Shown: positions 13,229 through 22,850, counted from the stretch's first letter. The stretch: DNA of 64,000 nt from Laburnicola sp. R22_1 (GCA_014281115.1 JACONQ010000016.1:1922001-1986000), one strand, 5' to 3'. The notes: generated by a model from the sequence alone, not told the origin. Program-made: numbers and translations.

Positions 13229-14150
13229 ATCTTACCCTGTCTCTGCGCCCACAGTCTCTAGAATTACTGTGTTTTACTATGTTGATAAGGCCTATAGCTA
13301 CGCGCTCCTCTAGTCTAATGCTCCTCTATTTTTACATGTTAATAAGGCATATGGCCACGCGCCCCTTTAGTCTAACATTGCCCCTAAGCACTGCTCTGTT
13401 CTAGCACCCTACTTTCCCTATGTTTTATAGTAACAAGACCTTACACGTGTTATATTATAGCTCTAGTAAGAAGAATCTTAATATCTAACGCAGAGCACTA
13501 TCTATTAAGAAGTTAACAATAGCTAATAACTGTCTACACCCAGGTGGATTAGCTACCTATTTTGCGGATTAGTTCCCTTAGTACCTACACACCTAAGGCA
13601 CAAGTCTAGGTATTAGCAAGGAGTTCTATCTCCTTGTGCTGGCGCAGCTATATAGAGTGGTTCCGCCCACTTACGCTAGAGTTAATCACACTAGAGTTAT
13701 TAAGACAGCTCACATTAATAACGAACACGGGCAGACCTCAGCACTAGACTAGGACCCACCTTTTCTTATTTTAAGACCAGACTCTCCTGTAAGGTACGCC
13801 CTTACTTACTAGCCTAGCTATATAGAACAGTTACAATTATTTACGCTAGTACCTAGGCAGACTACTTTCTTATAGTAATTTCACATTAAAACAGACCCAA
13901 TCTACTATTATAAGCTATATGCTAAGGACACTTAGAGGCCGACCCACACACAGACGGCTTAGGTGACCTATTAGTCTCACCCTATCCTGGCGGTTCAGGT
14001 GACTAATAAATCTCACCCCGTCCTTGCACTCACAGTCCACAAAATCACTATGTTTCACACTGTTAATAAGGCATATAGCCACGCGCCCCTCTAGTCCAAC
14101 ACCATATTAATAAGGCACATGGCTACGCGCCCCTCTAGTCTAACACCTTT
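13206..14150 (+). repeat. Duplicated blocks between Copia-1 pol and 3' LTR
   Basis: A block beginning GGCGGTTTAGGTGACCTATAA (13209) recurs at 13953 and 13986. The following part (from ACAGTCTCTAGAATTACTGTG through TTGATAAGGC and CACGCGCCCCTCTAGTC) recurs at about 14026-14100. The short unit TTAATAAGGCATATGGCCACGCGCCCC appears four times (13281, 13338, 14061 and 14104). The repeats flank the extra ORF on both sides. Confidence 0.8.
13420..13962 (+). pseudogene. Extra ORF of unknown function downstream of pol in Copia-1
   Basis: A frame of 181 codons from the ATG at 13420 to a TAG at 13960 is interrupted only by TAG and TAA, the same signature as gag-pol. This suggests it was a real coding region when RIP struck. 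The translation is rich in Tyr, Leu, Pro and Thr and contains stretches such as LVLAQLYRVVPPTYARVNHT and DPPFLILRPDSPVRYALTY. I recognise no domain, signal peptide or membrane span. It lies where retroelements sometimes carry an env-like or captured gene, between two copies of a repeated block. It could also be a remnant of another element inserted there. Function is unknown. Confidence 0.45.
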
Positions 14151-14256
14151 TAGCTCACTCACACTATTGTCACAGTGTTTTAGGGTAACTTTTATAGCAA
14201 GCAGCCCACACAAGAACCTGCTAACAGCTCTTTTTTCTTCCCCTCACTAAGGTTAG

Positions 14257-14428
14257 TGCCGCATGGCTGTATGGTCAGTCCTTGGTTACATAACCTCGGC
14301 CGGAATAACCTTATGCCTAGCCTTACCCATACACCTTTAGGCCCTCGGTCTTCCATAGTAATAACACACCTCTTTTCTCATGGTCAACCCATATCACTAT
14401 GAATTACTGTGATCTCCACTATCTTACA
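14257..14428 (+). repeat. Copia-1 3' LTR
   Basis: 172 bp matching 7961-8132, ending ATCTTACA. It is preceded by AAGGTTAG, which is either the polypurine tract or a changed LTR start, and followed by TATAG, the same 5 bp found before the 5' LTR. Confidence 0.85.
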
Positions 14429-14433
14429 TATAG

Positions 14434-15505
14434 AAATTATATAATGTCTATGCGCCGCGGCCTATACGCTACAGAATCTTCTCCTTTCTATCTACACTCT
14501 TTCTAGAGATAAGTAATTAATACTAAGTTATTTTATTATACTATCTTTTTTTATATACTTATCCTATACACCCTTTATACTTGCTAATATAGAGTAGTAG
14601 ATTTTAATGTCTATACAGCTAGCTGTAGAGTACCTATTTAATAATAATATTTTTTTATAATATAGTTTTTCTTTTCTTATATACTTTTATTCTCATAAGT
14701 GACAGTGCTATAGTTTAGATAGGTATTATTATTAGCTTAATTCTTTAAAATTTAAAAGTATAACTATAGCAGCTAAAGCTTTTTAAAAGCTTATTATCTT
14801 TATTATTACTAATAATTTTACATTTTTACTTACAATATTTCTATAATTTAAAAAAAGCTTTTTAAATTAATTATAGCTATTATATATTCTTATATAAAAG
14901 TTAACTACTTTAGTAGTAGTAATAATAAAAGAACCTATATTAAGGATAGAATTAAAGTACTAAAGTATAAATTATAGGTAGTATAAAGGACTATTTATTA
15001 TCTATAGTAATTTTACTATTTTTACTACCCTTTAAAGCTTTATAGTTAAATAGTAACTTTGAAGTTATTATTCTATAGTTTGCTATTATATAATTAGCCC
15101 TTTACTAATTATATACATTATACTTTAGTTTTTACTATAGCTAATTCTAATTGCGCTTTTTTATATACTTTAGCTATTACAATTTAGTTATATTTACTAT
15201 TAAGTCGTATAATTTATAAAAGGTTAGATTAACTATAAATAGATATAAATTAATAAATTAATAATTACTTAGTAGTTTATCTTCACCTTTTTATAATTAC
15301 CTTTTTATACTTTTTTATTTACGAAGTAAAAGGCATTACTTTTTTAAAAAAATAACAATCTTTATTATTCTATTGTTAGATAGTAATTTAATACTCTATA
15401 AAAAAACTAATATATATAATACTTTATCTTTATATATTTACTAATTATTTATTATTAATATTATTTTTAAACTTTAAATAGTCTTTAAAGAGACTATTTA
15501 TATAT
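14434..15505. other. AT-rich sequence with one terminal-repeat relic
   Basis: No coding region is visible. At about 15335-15395 the sequence resembles, in inverted orientation, the terminal repeat of the small elements described at 15506, so another relic of that family ends here. Confidence 0.5.
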
Positions 15506-16041
15506 TATTAAATTATCTATCTAGAAGTAAAATAATAAAGGCCTTTATTATAAATAATATAATAAAAAAGTAGATGCTTTTACTTAATAACTAAAAAAGT
15601 GTAAAAGGTAATTATAAAAAAGTATATTTAAACTACTAAGTAAGCTTAGTAGTTTTAGTATAAGACTCTTATAAGAAAAATTTTTATAAAGAGTATAGAA
15701 TATAAGTAAGTTTAATGTTTAAACTATTATTATATTAGTGTATTTAAAATTAGTTTTTAATTAGAATTAGGTACTATATATAATAGTATATAATAACCTT
15801 CTATCTTAATTTACTTTAACCTTAAACTAAAAAAATTAAAAAGGTATTTAGTAAGCTAATAGAGGCTATTTTTATATAAATATTTTAAGTAAAAAGCTAA
15901 AATATATTTTAAAGTCTATACTTATATAGTTAGGCTCTTTTTAATTACTAAGTAGGGGCGCTGCTTTTTTATATTATTTAAGATAAAGGCCTTTATTACT
16001 AGTATTCTGCTCTTAGGTAGATAAATTAACGCCACATATAG
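15506..16041. mobile_element. MITE-like element related to the Tc1/mariner-like element at 61.2-63.5 kb
   Basis: About 535 bp bounded by imperfect inverted repeats of roughly 80 bp. The left end reads AATAATAAAGGCCTTTATTA and continues to a lysine-codon-like A-rich run. The right end, read in reverse complement, gives the same order (AATAAAGGCCTTTATCTTAA, AATAATAT, then GCAGCGCCCCTACTTAG). The same terminal sequence bounds the transposase-bearing element at 61205-63515, and single copies lie near 15335 and 21170. There is no transposase frame inside, so it would be a non-autonomous derivative. Confidence 0.6.
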
Positions 16042-16057
16042 TTAGAAAAAGCTACTA

Positions 16058-16094
<37 letters not shown>
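16058..16094. repeat. (TAG)n microsatellite
   Basis: About twelve uninterrupted TAG units, directly outside the right end of the MITE-like element. A much longer TAG array lies at the same relative position beside the related element at 63.5 kb. Confidence 0.95.
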
Positions 16095-16095
<1 letters not shown>

Positions 16096-16146
16096 AAAAA
16101 AATTATAGAAATTAAAAAAAATGAAAAATATTTAGATACGTACAGC

Positions 16147-18321
16147 TTATATAATTCGAATGATTGCAGCCTTTTCGCCAAACTCTGCGCCGTCGATGGC
16201 GCCCCGCTTCATACAAGCCGGTACGACAGTGGCCCCAATATGAGCACAACGAATGGAGGTCTCAGTGGTCGTCGCAGTCACCTCGCTGGTGCCGGAATCA
16301 TCGACCCTCCGTAACGTCATCAGCACGGCCGAACCCCTTACCCGGCAAACCAGGTCCCCTGGCCGTGTGACGCGCGAGCCCATGCCTATGAGATTGGACG
16401 CCGTACGGTACACAATACGGCACATGGACGGCCACGTCATGCACTCGAGGAACCCGCCAGCGGTGGTGCCTTCTGCTCGACGCCGCAGCTCCGCCTGCGC
16501 CTCGGCCGGCAGGCTGTCGAGGACCGAGCGAACAGGCAAATAGCTGTTGTTCTCGTCTTCGTCAACACCGCTGGCCTTGGATAACGCGCCGCTAAGCAAC
16601 TCGTGATACTCGAGAACGTAGGCGGCAAACGATCGGTGGTGATCCTCTAGGGTCTGGTTCAGCCCTGTCTTGCTGACCGGATCATCCTTTTCCCGCGTAC
16701 CAAAGGACAAGGCCACGGACAGTGATTCCAGCACGGCCAGAGCGTCGCTACCGGGGCTCGCGGACGCGCTGCCTTGTTGTTCGACAGGGTAGACCAGCTC
16801 CCACACGCGATCGAGCCAGAAGGGGTTTTGCTTCGTCCGTTCTCGCGCCAAGTGCGTGACGGGGAAGTCTGTTGTTTCCATGCGGCGCGACACGGCCGAG
16901 ATCTTATCGATCACCCAGCCTCGCACCAGGAGGTGTGGAAGCAATGTCCCGTCCTCGCAATCAACTCCCCCCTCGAAGCTGATCTCGTCGTCCTCGGTCG
17001 CGGCCGCGGCTATCGGGTAGTCGATCGGCGCGGTCCGGTTAATGCTATGCCAGTCAGGCACCCAGCTGGGCATCCGGGCTTCGTGCTGCGGGTCCCAATC
17101 CCGCTGCTCTAAGCAAGGGTCGTCCTCGTGATCGACGAGGCTGACGATGTATAGATTTTTTGTCTTCCGGATAAAGTTGACGGCCAGTCTCGTGTATATG
17201 ACCCCGCGCGTACGCGTGTAGTCAGGGTGGATTACAAGCTCGCCGCCGAGGACAGCCATGGGGTGACCGAGTAGACTAAACGCGCGGTCACGTGGGTCGG
17301 TTACCCCCAGGATGCGCGTCCAGTGCATGGCAGTCAGAAAGTCGCAGTCGGGCGTGCCATCCTCCTTGGTAGCCCAGGCCATCTCGATGTGGTGGGCGAC
17401 CCACGACATCAGGCCGAGATGCGTCACCAACGAGGCACCGCTGTAGTCCAAGAACTTGACGAAGCGGCCCACCAGCGGCCAATGGATAATTTCGACCTCC
17501 AAGGCCCAATCCTCGTCCTCGGCAGCAAATCCCTTGCCAGCGGAATTCCTCCTATGAGCTTTGGCTCCCTCGTGTTGGGGCTTCAGGGCCGTGATCAAGA
17601 GAGCCTCGCGGGCGAGGCCAAGCTCCTGCACAATCCACGCGCGGTGGAAGTACTCAATCTCGAAGAAGGACTTGACAGCCTTCCACTTGCGTGCTTGGTC
17701 TTCAAACCGGCGCCGGTCGTCCTCGGATAAGTGAGCGAGGTCCTCGGTGGGGTCAGCTAGGTAGTCGTGGTGAAGGAGAAGGACACGTGCGTCGCAGAGG
17801 CCGGCCTCTGGGTCTTTCATGAAGGCGCGTATGAAGCGGATGGCTTGCCGGCGACCCTCTTCGCCCTCTTCCCAACCGAGCCAAGCAAGAACACGGCGCG
17901 CGCCGGCGTAGATGGACGACATGAGTTCGACCTGGGCGATGCGCTCTTGCAGGTCCTCCTGGTTGATGCACACGGCGTCGGCCCATAGCCGCCGCACTGG
18001 GTTTCTTTGCGCCGGGGCGGTGCACGCATCTGGCTCGTCGCCGCTCCCAGCAACTGGTGGGTGTCGGAAGGCCGTCAGCGCGCCGTGCAGGTTCTCTGTC
18101 ACGGAGAGCGTCGCTCCGTCTATGGTGATGTCGCGCCGCTTTCCCGGGTTGCCCCAGACGTACGACATGGCCTCGTACGGCTCCGCGTCCATCGCCTGCG
18201 GCACCAGCCGCCCGACGACGGGGTCCGAGAACTCGCCGGCCTCAAGTTCAAAGACGCGGGTGAAGTTGGGAGCCAGAGGGCCATAGAAATGGGGGAAGCG
18301 ACGACAGCCCGGGTCGTTCAT
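16147..18321 (-). CDS. HET-domain (heterokaryon incompatibility) protein
   Basis: 724 residues, intact, intronless and GC-rich. The N-terminal third has the HET domain (PF06985 type): YEAMSYVWGNP (about residues 49-59), then ITIDGATLSVTENLHGAL, RRLWADAVCINQEDLQER (about 110-127), SSIYAGARRVLAWLG and the family's later WIVQE (about 229). The C-terminal part is the usual variable region and ends with a GDLVCRVRGSAVLMTLR block often seen near the end of these proteins. Proteins of this family act in self/non-self recognition after hyphal fusion and can trigger cell death; the partner cannot be read from sequence. I start at the ATG at 18321. The open frame extends 11 codons further to a GTG, but those codons are a hexanucleotide repeat and GTG is not a normal fungal start. 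It diverges from the methyltransferase gene. RIP damage is absent, as expected for single-copy sequence. Confidence 0.93.
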   Translation of the reverse strand: MNDPGCRRFPHFYGPLAPNFTRVFELEAGEFSDPVVGRLVPQAMDAEPYEAMSYVWGNPGKRRDITIDGATLSVTENLHGALTAFRHPPVAGSGDEPDACTAPAQRNPVRRLWADAVCINQEDLQERIAQVELMSSIYAGARRVLAWLGWEEGEEGRRQAIRFIRAFMKDPEAGLCDARVLLLHHDYLADPTEDLAHLSEDDRRRFEDQARKWKAVKSFFEIEYFHRAWIVQELGLAREALLITALKPQHEGAKAHRRNSAGKGFAAEDEDWALEVEIIHWPLVGRFVKFLDYSGASLVTHLGLMSWVAHHIEMAWATKEDGTPDCDFLTAMHWTRILGVTDPRDRAFSLLGHPMAVLGGELVIHPDYTRTRGVIYTRLAVNFIRKTKNLYIVSLVDHEDDPCLEQRDWDPQHEARMPSWVPDWHSINRTAPIDYPIAAAATEDDEISFEGGVDCEDGTLLPHLLVRGWVIDKISAVSRRMETTDFPVTHLARERTKQNPFWLDRVWELVYPVEQQGSASASPGSDALAVLESLSVALSFGTREKDDPVSKTGLNQTLEDHHRSFAAYVLEYHELLSGALSKASGVDEDENNSYLPVRSVLDSLPAEAQAELRRRAEGTTAGGFLECMTWPSMCRIVYRTASNLIGMGSRVTRPGDLVCRVRGSAVLMTLRRVDDSGTSEVTATTTETSIRCAHIGATVVPACMKRGAIDGAEFGEKAAIIRII

Positions 18322-18640
18322 GCTGATCCAGATCCAGATCCAGATCCAGGGCACGGGGAATGGAGATCTTATCGTAAAGCGGTGCAGTGCCCTGTATGTC
18401 TAAGAGGAACCTAGGAACCTAAATGGCGAATGGATTCATAGTGTTGAACCGGTCCAGTAAGCGCACAGTGAAACTACCACAGGCGGTTAGGAGAGCGCTG
18501 TCGGAGGGTTTCCCGTCTTGAAGTGGCGGGGTTTGTACAAGTGACACACTTGGCGCACGAGGTGCGCTAGGTGAATATCCCCCCCACGCGCCAGCAGCGG
18601 CTGCAGCACAACTCCCCGAAAGCTGTTCCAGATCCGCACC
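18322..18640. promoter_or_regulatory. Shared upstream region of the divergent HET and methyltransferase genes
   Basis: The two start codons lie 319 bp apart on opposite strands, so this segment must hold both promoters. No clear TATA box is evident. A hexanucleotide repeat lies next to the HET start. The arrangement allows co-regulation, but the sequence does not prove it. Confidence 0.5.
18324..18350. repeat. GATCCA hexanucleotide repeat
   Basis: About four tandem copies of GATCCA (TGGATC on the HET strand) directly upstream of the HET start codon. If translated, they would give a Trp-Ile repeat. Confidence 0.95.
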
Positions 18641-19564
18641 ATGACAGACCCACATGACCGGGATCGAGATTCCGATCCTCGCATAGAAGAAATACCAGAA
18701 AGGCAAGGTTCAGAACTGTCCTGCCACAGCCTCCAAACTCACGCGTCAAACAGGCTAAATGAGCAACACGTCTTCACCACTAAAACGCTCGGATTTCTCA
18801 TTCACCCCAACATCTCGATTCCCTCGCCCACTGCCAAGATTGCAGATATAGGTGCCGGCTCTGGGGTCTGGCTTCTCGACGTCGCCAAAAGCCTGCCGTC
18901 AACATGCCAATTCGTCGGCTTTGACCTCACGTCGTCCGCTTTTCCTCCACCGGAGTCCTGGCCGTCCAACGTGTCGTTCAAGGTTCACGACATGTTGCTC
19001 CCCTTTCCAGCCTCGGAGGTAGGGACCTATGATGTGGTTGCCGTCCGCTTCATCAGCAGCGTGGCCGCGCGGGCGGAATGGGCGCGTTCCATCGCGAACC
19101 TGATGACGTTATTGAAGCCGGGCGGCTGGCTGCAGTGGATCGATTCATGCAATTTTGCGCTTTACAATTCCGCGCCTGGCACGTCCCGCGCCGCGTGCCA
19201 GGAGATCTACGACGGCCTGGACCTATTTCGCCGCAAGGTCGACCCCGTGATCGGCCTCATGATGCGAGAGCCGAAGAATCTGAGGAGGGAAGACGTGTTC
19301 CGAGAACTTGGCCTGGTTGACGCGCACGAAGATGTCTTCTCGTCGGACCGATTGCAGGATCTGGAGGCGAAGGCAAGGGAGAAGGGGACCCGGAATATCA
19401 TTGTTTGCTTCCTGGCATGTTTGGAGGGGTTGGTGGCGGTTGAGGGCAGTGGATGGACGAACCAGAGGATCGAGAGGCTGAAGGAGGAGGCGATGAGGGA
19501 GATTGATAACGGGGTTTATCATACACTCGATCAGATATGTATTGTTGGAAGAAAAATTGAATAG
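18641..19564 (+). CDS. Class I SAM-dependent methyltransferase
   Basis: 307 residues, intact, one exon, with the start in a good context (CACCATG). The Rossmann-fold SAM site is clear: motif I IADIGAGSGVWLLDVA (residues 67-82), the acidic loop FVGFDLT (91-97) that would bind the ribose, HDMLLPFP (116-123) and motif III LLKPGGWLQWID (157-168). The N-terminal RLNEQHVFTTKTLGFLIHPNI (38-58) is typical of the fungal methyltransferase family often found in secondary-metabolite regions. The substrate cannot be told from sequence, and no polyketide or peptide synthase is in the window. The first 15 residues are low-complexity (DPHDRDRDSDPR). It is divergent to the HET gene and likewise free of RIP-type stops. 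Its 3' side passes quickly into AT-rich sequence. Confidence 0.93.
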   Translation: MTDPHDRDRDSDPRIEEIPERQGSELSCHSLQTHASNRLNEQHVFTTKTLGFLIHPNISIPSPTAKIADIGAGSGVWLLDVAKSLPSTCQFVGFDLTSSAFPPPESWPSNVSFKVHDMLLPFPASEVGTYDVVAVRFISSVAARAEWARSIANLMTLLKPGGWLQWIDSCNFALYNSAPGTSRAACQEIYDGLDLFRRKVDPVIGLMMREPKNLRREDVFRELGLVDAHEDVFSSDRLQDLEAKAREKGTRNIIVCFLACLEGLVAVEGSGWTNQRIERLKEEAMREIDNGVYHTLDQICIVGRKIE

Positions 19565-21526
19565 AGCGTAATTAACATATCATTTCGAAGCGAAACCCGA
19601 GAGAAGCAATAAGAAATAATAGTGGAAAAAGGGAAAAAACACGTAGTTACTAGTTAAGAGTATATAGCCACCACCACTACTACTACTCCTACTACTACTA
19701 CTACTGTTCCAAGCTAGACGTATACCTAAAGGTATTGTTAAAGAAGTGGTAATGTGTATATCTTGTTACTGCCACTGTGTGCTAGGTACTGGGTTTTAGT
19801 GCCTCCTGTTTTACCCTCTATGTGTATAGTGCGGACTCGACCTTGGTTAGAATCTTCACACGACGAAGATGTTCAATAACCTGCCAACATACTATAAAAG
19901 AAGCCAGCGTGTACAGTGCTATAAAAACTATAATATATTAATAAGACTAGTTAAATTAACAAAGAGTTACTAATCTATAATAGAAATAATTGTTCGCTAG
20001 TAAAAGGGAGTGGGTGCAATTCACAGAAGGAATAATCCAACTAATTCCTTAACTAACATAACTAAGAATAGATAGAGCAGCTAAAGGACAAAGGTTAACT
20101 TAAGCGCTTGTTTAATTCCTTCTAGTAATATCTAATCAATATATTTTCCAGCGCTAAAGTAAACTTAAGGGATTATTAGAGCTTATTTAGCAATGCACTA
20201 TAAATAAATTAAAAACCAACTCTAAGAAAATATGCCTTATAGACTAACCACAACTATAGCAGCACTTATAATATAGGCCTATAGTATAGTAAGCTTATTA
20301 AGTTCTATTAAAGTCTTAGAACTATACTTATATTCTAGCCAACACTATAGATTATCTTTACTCTCACCTATAGACGGGCGATTAGCATTATTAAAGCTAT
20401 AATAGTTACTATAATAGTGGCTCTAAGGACGTTAGAACCATAATTCTACTTAGAATATGTATAAGCTATAGCTATAGTAAAACCTAACAAAGTATGTTTA
20501 AATTACAAGGACACTTTACGAAATAATAACAACATTATTAAGAAAGAATAATTAGGATATAGAAAGATTATAATAAGTTTAAGTAATACTTTAGGAAAGA
20601 GAAATTTATATAAGAACGGCTAGCACGATAAGCTAACTATAAAGAGTTCGATAGCACAATAGATACGAAAGTAACTACTTCGCTAAAATAGAGAGCGTTT
20701 CTAAGGTTTAACCATGCGTATATTTCCTTTTAATTAGTCTAAGCTATAGCATAAATAATTAGTAGCAAAGAAAGACGTGGCGTGATAAGGTTAGAAACGA
20801 TGAGTACTAGAATATTAGCGACTAAGACAACAAAGTTAAAAGCCCTTAGCATAATTAAATATAAATTATAATAGCTCTAAAGTAGTTCTTACTCTATAAC
20901 TATAATATAGTTAACTATAGTATAATAATTAAAATTATTAACTATTTTATTAAAATACTTATTTTTTTAGTAAAGTTCTTAAACGCTTTAGTAATTACTA
21001 CTTTTAATTTAATAAATTTTACTTAAATTTAAAAAATAGGAATAGCAATATTAATATGTATAATTTAGCTTTTAAAAAAGTAGTTAAAGCTTATATAGTT
21101 TTTTGCTTACAACTAAGAGGTTTCTAATAAAAAGATTATAATATTAGTAGTTATTTTTTCTACTATTATATATATTATTAATTAACTACTTAGGGGTTAA
21201 ATAATAAAGACTTTTAATTTAAATAATATATTAAAAAAGTAAAGCCCCTACTTAGTAATTAAAAAAGTATAGAAAGAAAATTAAAAAAGTATATTTAAAC
21301 TACTAAGTAAACTTAGTAGTTTTAGTATAAGGCTTCTATATATAAAGTTTTTATTAAAGATCTTTGTTATATTAAGATTCTAACTAAGGTTAAATCTATA
21401 CTATATATAGATAGAAGTAAAATAGAAGACACTAAAACCTAGTACCTAGTATATAGTAGTAGTAACAAAATATATACAAAATAATAATAATTTCGTTATT
21501 AATATTTTATATGGCAGTATTATTAA
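19565..21526. other. AT-rich RIP-eroded sequence
   Basis: It holds a (CTA)n-type array at about 19669-19706 just after the methyltransferase gene, and at about 21170-21330 a left terminal repeat like that of the Tc1-like element and MITE. No partner end was found for it. The stretch 19920-20880 may be an old retroelement (a weak cysteine-rich, zinc-knuckle-like reading on the minus strand near 20250-20280), but the frame is not convincing. No gene is supported. Confidence 0.45.
19669..19706. repeat. (CTA)n-like microsatellite
   Basis: CCA/CTA triplets, about twelve units with one CTC interruption, about 100 bp after the methyltransferase stop codon. Confidence 0.9.
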
Positions 21527-21528
21527 TA

Positions 21529-22393
21529 ACGTGGTTTACTAGCGAGTAACCTACACTAGTAAGGGCGCCACCTTTGCCAAGACCCCACTAAACTATTTTA
21601 TTTATTATTAGACTGTGTTGCAACACTACTTAAAAATATATACTAAGTTAATGCATCTAATTTAGATTCTTCCTCTTTAACTCTCTGGCAGGTTTGCGCA
21701 TTATATTTAGGTTGCCTATAGATGCCATAATGCTGTTAAGTTAATGGCCCTGTTGCAGCGCGACTAGTACCTAACAACTATTTACCCTTCTTCTGTCCAC
21801 TAGCGTCCTTAGGAGTGGCTAGCTAAGATCCCTCTGCTACTATAAGTAATCCCTAATACTAAATATACCTCCTTTTACGCGATTTTTACCTTATAGTCTC
21901 CTTAATTGTCTTGCAAAGGCCTGCAATTTTATCTAACACTAGTACCTAACTATGTATTGCACTTAGAGCGCCTTTTTTAAGCTTCTTAAGCACCTGCATA
22001 GTTAAAGTTAGTAATAAATCGAAGTAATCTCTAATTCTCTTGCGAACTAGTGTTGATTGCGCCTTAAATTCGCGTAGATTACTTAGTGTTTTAGACTCCC
22101 AGATAGTAGGCTCTTTAATAGGCAGACTAGGTGTACGGATATGGATATTAAGGTGCTGCAACACCTTCTCTAAATTTAATAGGACTAGCCCAGCACCGCA
22201 AAAACCACCCTTAATTGTCTCTGCAGAGAAAACCTTTAAAAACGCGGTTTTAAAGGCTAGGAGGAACTCGATCTTTGTAATATAGGTTATTAGCTAACAC
22301 GCTAAGCCTAAGATCTTAGCACTATATATCTTCTTTAGCGGGGAGAAACAGCCCACATCTAATAACTATAGTAGGTATAATAAATATGGTAGT
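21529..22393 (-). mobile_element. Pogo-1, one half: terminal repeat and C-terminal transposase part
   Basis: The left boundary has a TA (21527-21528) followed by ACGTGGTTTACTAG, the same terminus found at 42828. Minus-strand coding from 22388 to about 21600 gives a Fot1/pogo transposase C-terminus: LDVGCFSPLKK, then ITKIEFLLAFKTAF, CGAGLVLLNLEKVL, LNIHIRTPSLP and WESKTLSNLREFKAQSTLVRKRI. All of these are characteristic of the DDE_1 family. Only a few stops interrupt it; the segment at 21946-22164 is still open. At 22393 the reading stops at the Copia-2 5' LTR. The N-terminal half is at 42828-43831. The two halves share the sequence ACTAC at the LTR edge and together would make about 1.86 kb. 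Confidence 0.85.
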
Positions 22394-22611
22394 TGTCAGA
22401 TTGGATAGGTGATCCGAATAACTATCGTGAGTGGCAGGAGAGAGATAAAACAGCCCCTACCCAAATAGGGATAGTATGGAGGATTAGCCAAGAACCAAAA
22501 TAGCGCACAAGCAGACCTCTAGAGGGAGGACACCCTTAAGAACAACAACAACCAACATTACGCATTATTAAAATATGGACTTTATTTATTAATAAACCCT
22601 TTAATCTAATA
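22394..22611 (+). repeat. Copia-2 5' LTR
   Basis: 218 bp, from TGTCAGATTGG to CTTTAATCTAATA. The inverse copy of equal length is at 43832-44049. The ends form an inverted match (TGTYAGATT/AATCTAAYA) after allowing for RIP. It is followed by an untranslated leader and the gag start codon. Confidence 0.9.
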
Positions 22612-22682
22612 ATTAAGAGTCTTACTGCCTCTACCTTAAACACTAGAACAACTAGAACGCTAATACAACTCGAGCCGAAATA

Positions 22683-22850
22683 ATGCGATGTCGCACAGAA
22701 CGATTAAAATCCATTAAGATGTCAACTACCCCAAATCGCGACTCCATAGTAATCCTTATGGACCATACCCAGTGGATTAAGTGGATCGCACAACTAGAGT
22801 TGAAGTGTGTGTTGTTAAATGTCTGGTTAAAGATCGACCTCAAACAGATA
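22683..22850 (+). pseudogene. Copia-2 gag, first piece
   Basis: Starts at ATG 22683 or, more likely, 22719 (MSTTPNRDSIVILMDHTQWIKWI). The aromatic-rich W-x2-W pattern is that of Copia Gag N-termini. It is cut at the TA (22849-22850) where Pogo-2 is inserted and resumes at 24953. Confidence 0.75.

Larger units (their letters stand above)
7953..14428 (+). mobile_element. Copia-1: complete Ty1/Copia LTR retrotransposon, RIP-damaged
   Basis: About 6.5 kb with two near-identical LTRs (7953-8132 and about 14257-14428), a gag-pol frame in the order Gag, protease, integrase, RT, RNase H, and an extra ORF with repeats before the 3' LTR. The 5' LTR starts TGTAAG and the 3' LTR ends CTTACA, a 6-bp inverted terminal match. 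The 5-bp sequence TATAG lies directly outside both ends (7948-7952 and 14429-14433) and fits a target-site duplication. The LTRs differ at about a dozen positions, mostly of RIP type. The element cannot be active because gag-pol carries many stops. Confidence 0.9.

Noticed and set aside
18322..18354. Upstream extension of the HET protein by 11 residues (Trp-Ile repeat)
   Set aside because: It begins at GTG and is encoded by a hexanucleotide repeat; the ATG at 18321 is the plausible start for a fungal nuclear gene.
16253..18414. Several plus-strand open frames of 70-135 codons opposite the HET gene
   Set aside because: GC-rich shadows of the HET coding sequence; no motifs.
20240..20300. Possible Gag zinc knuckle (CCYSCG) on the minus strand
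   Set aside because: The final Cys is missing and the frame around it is not continuous, so I could not support a retroelement here.
22394..22611. Solo LTR
   Set aside because: At first sight it looks like a solo LTR in Pogo-1, but the Copia gag start follows it and the matching 3' part of the same element lies inverted at 43832-52361.
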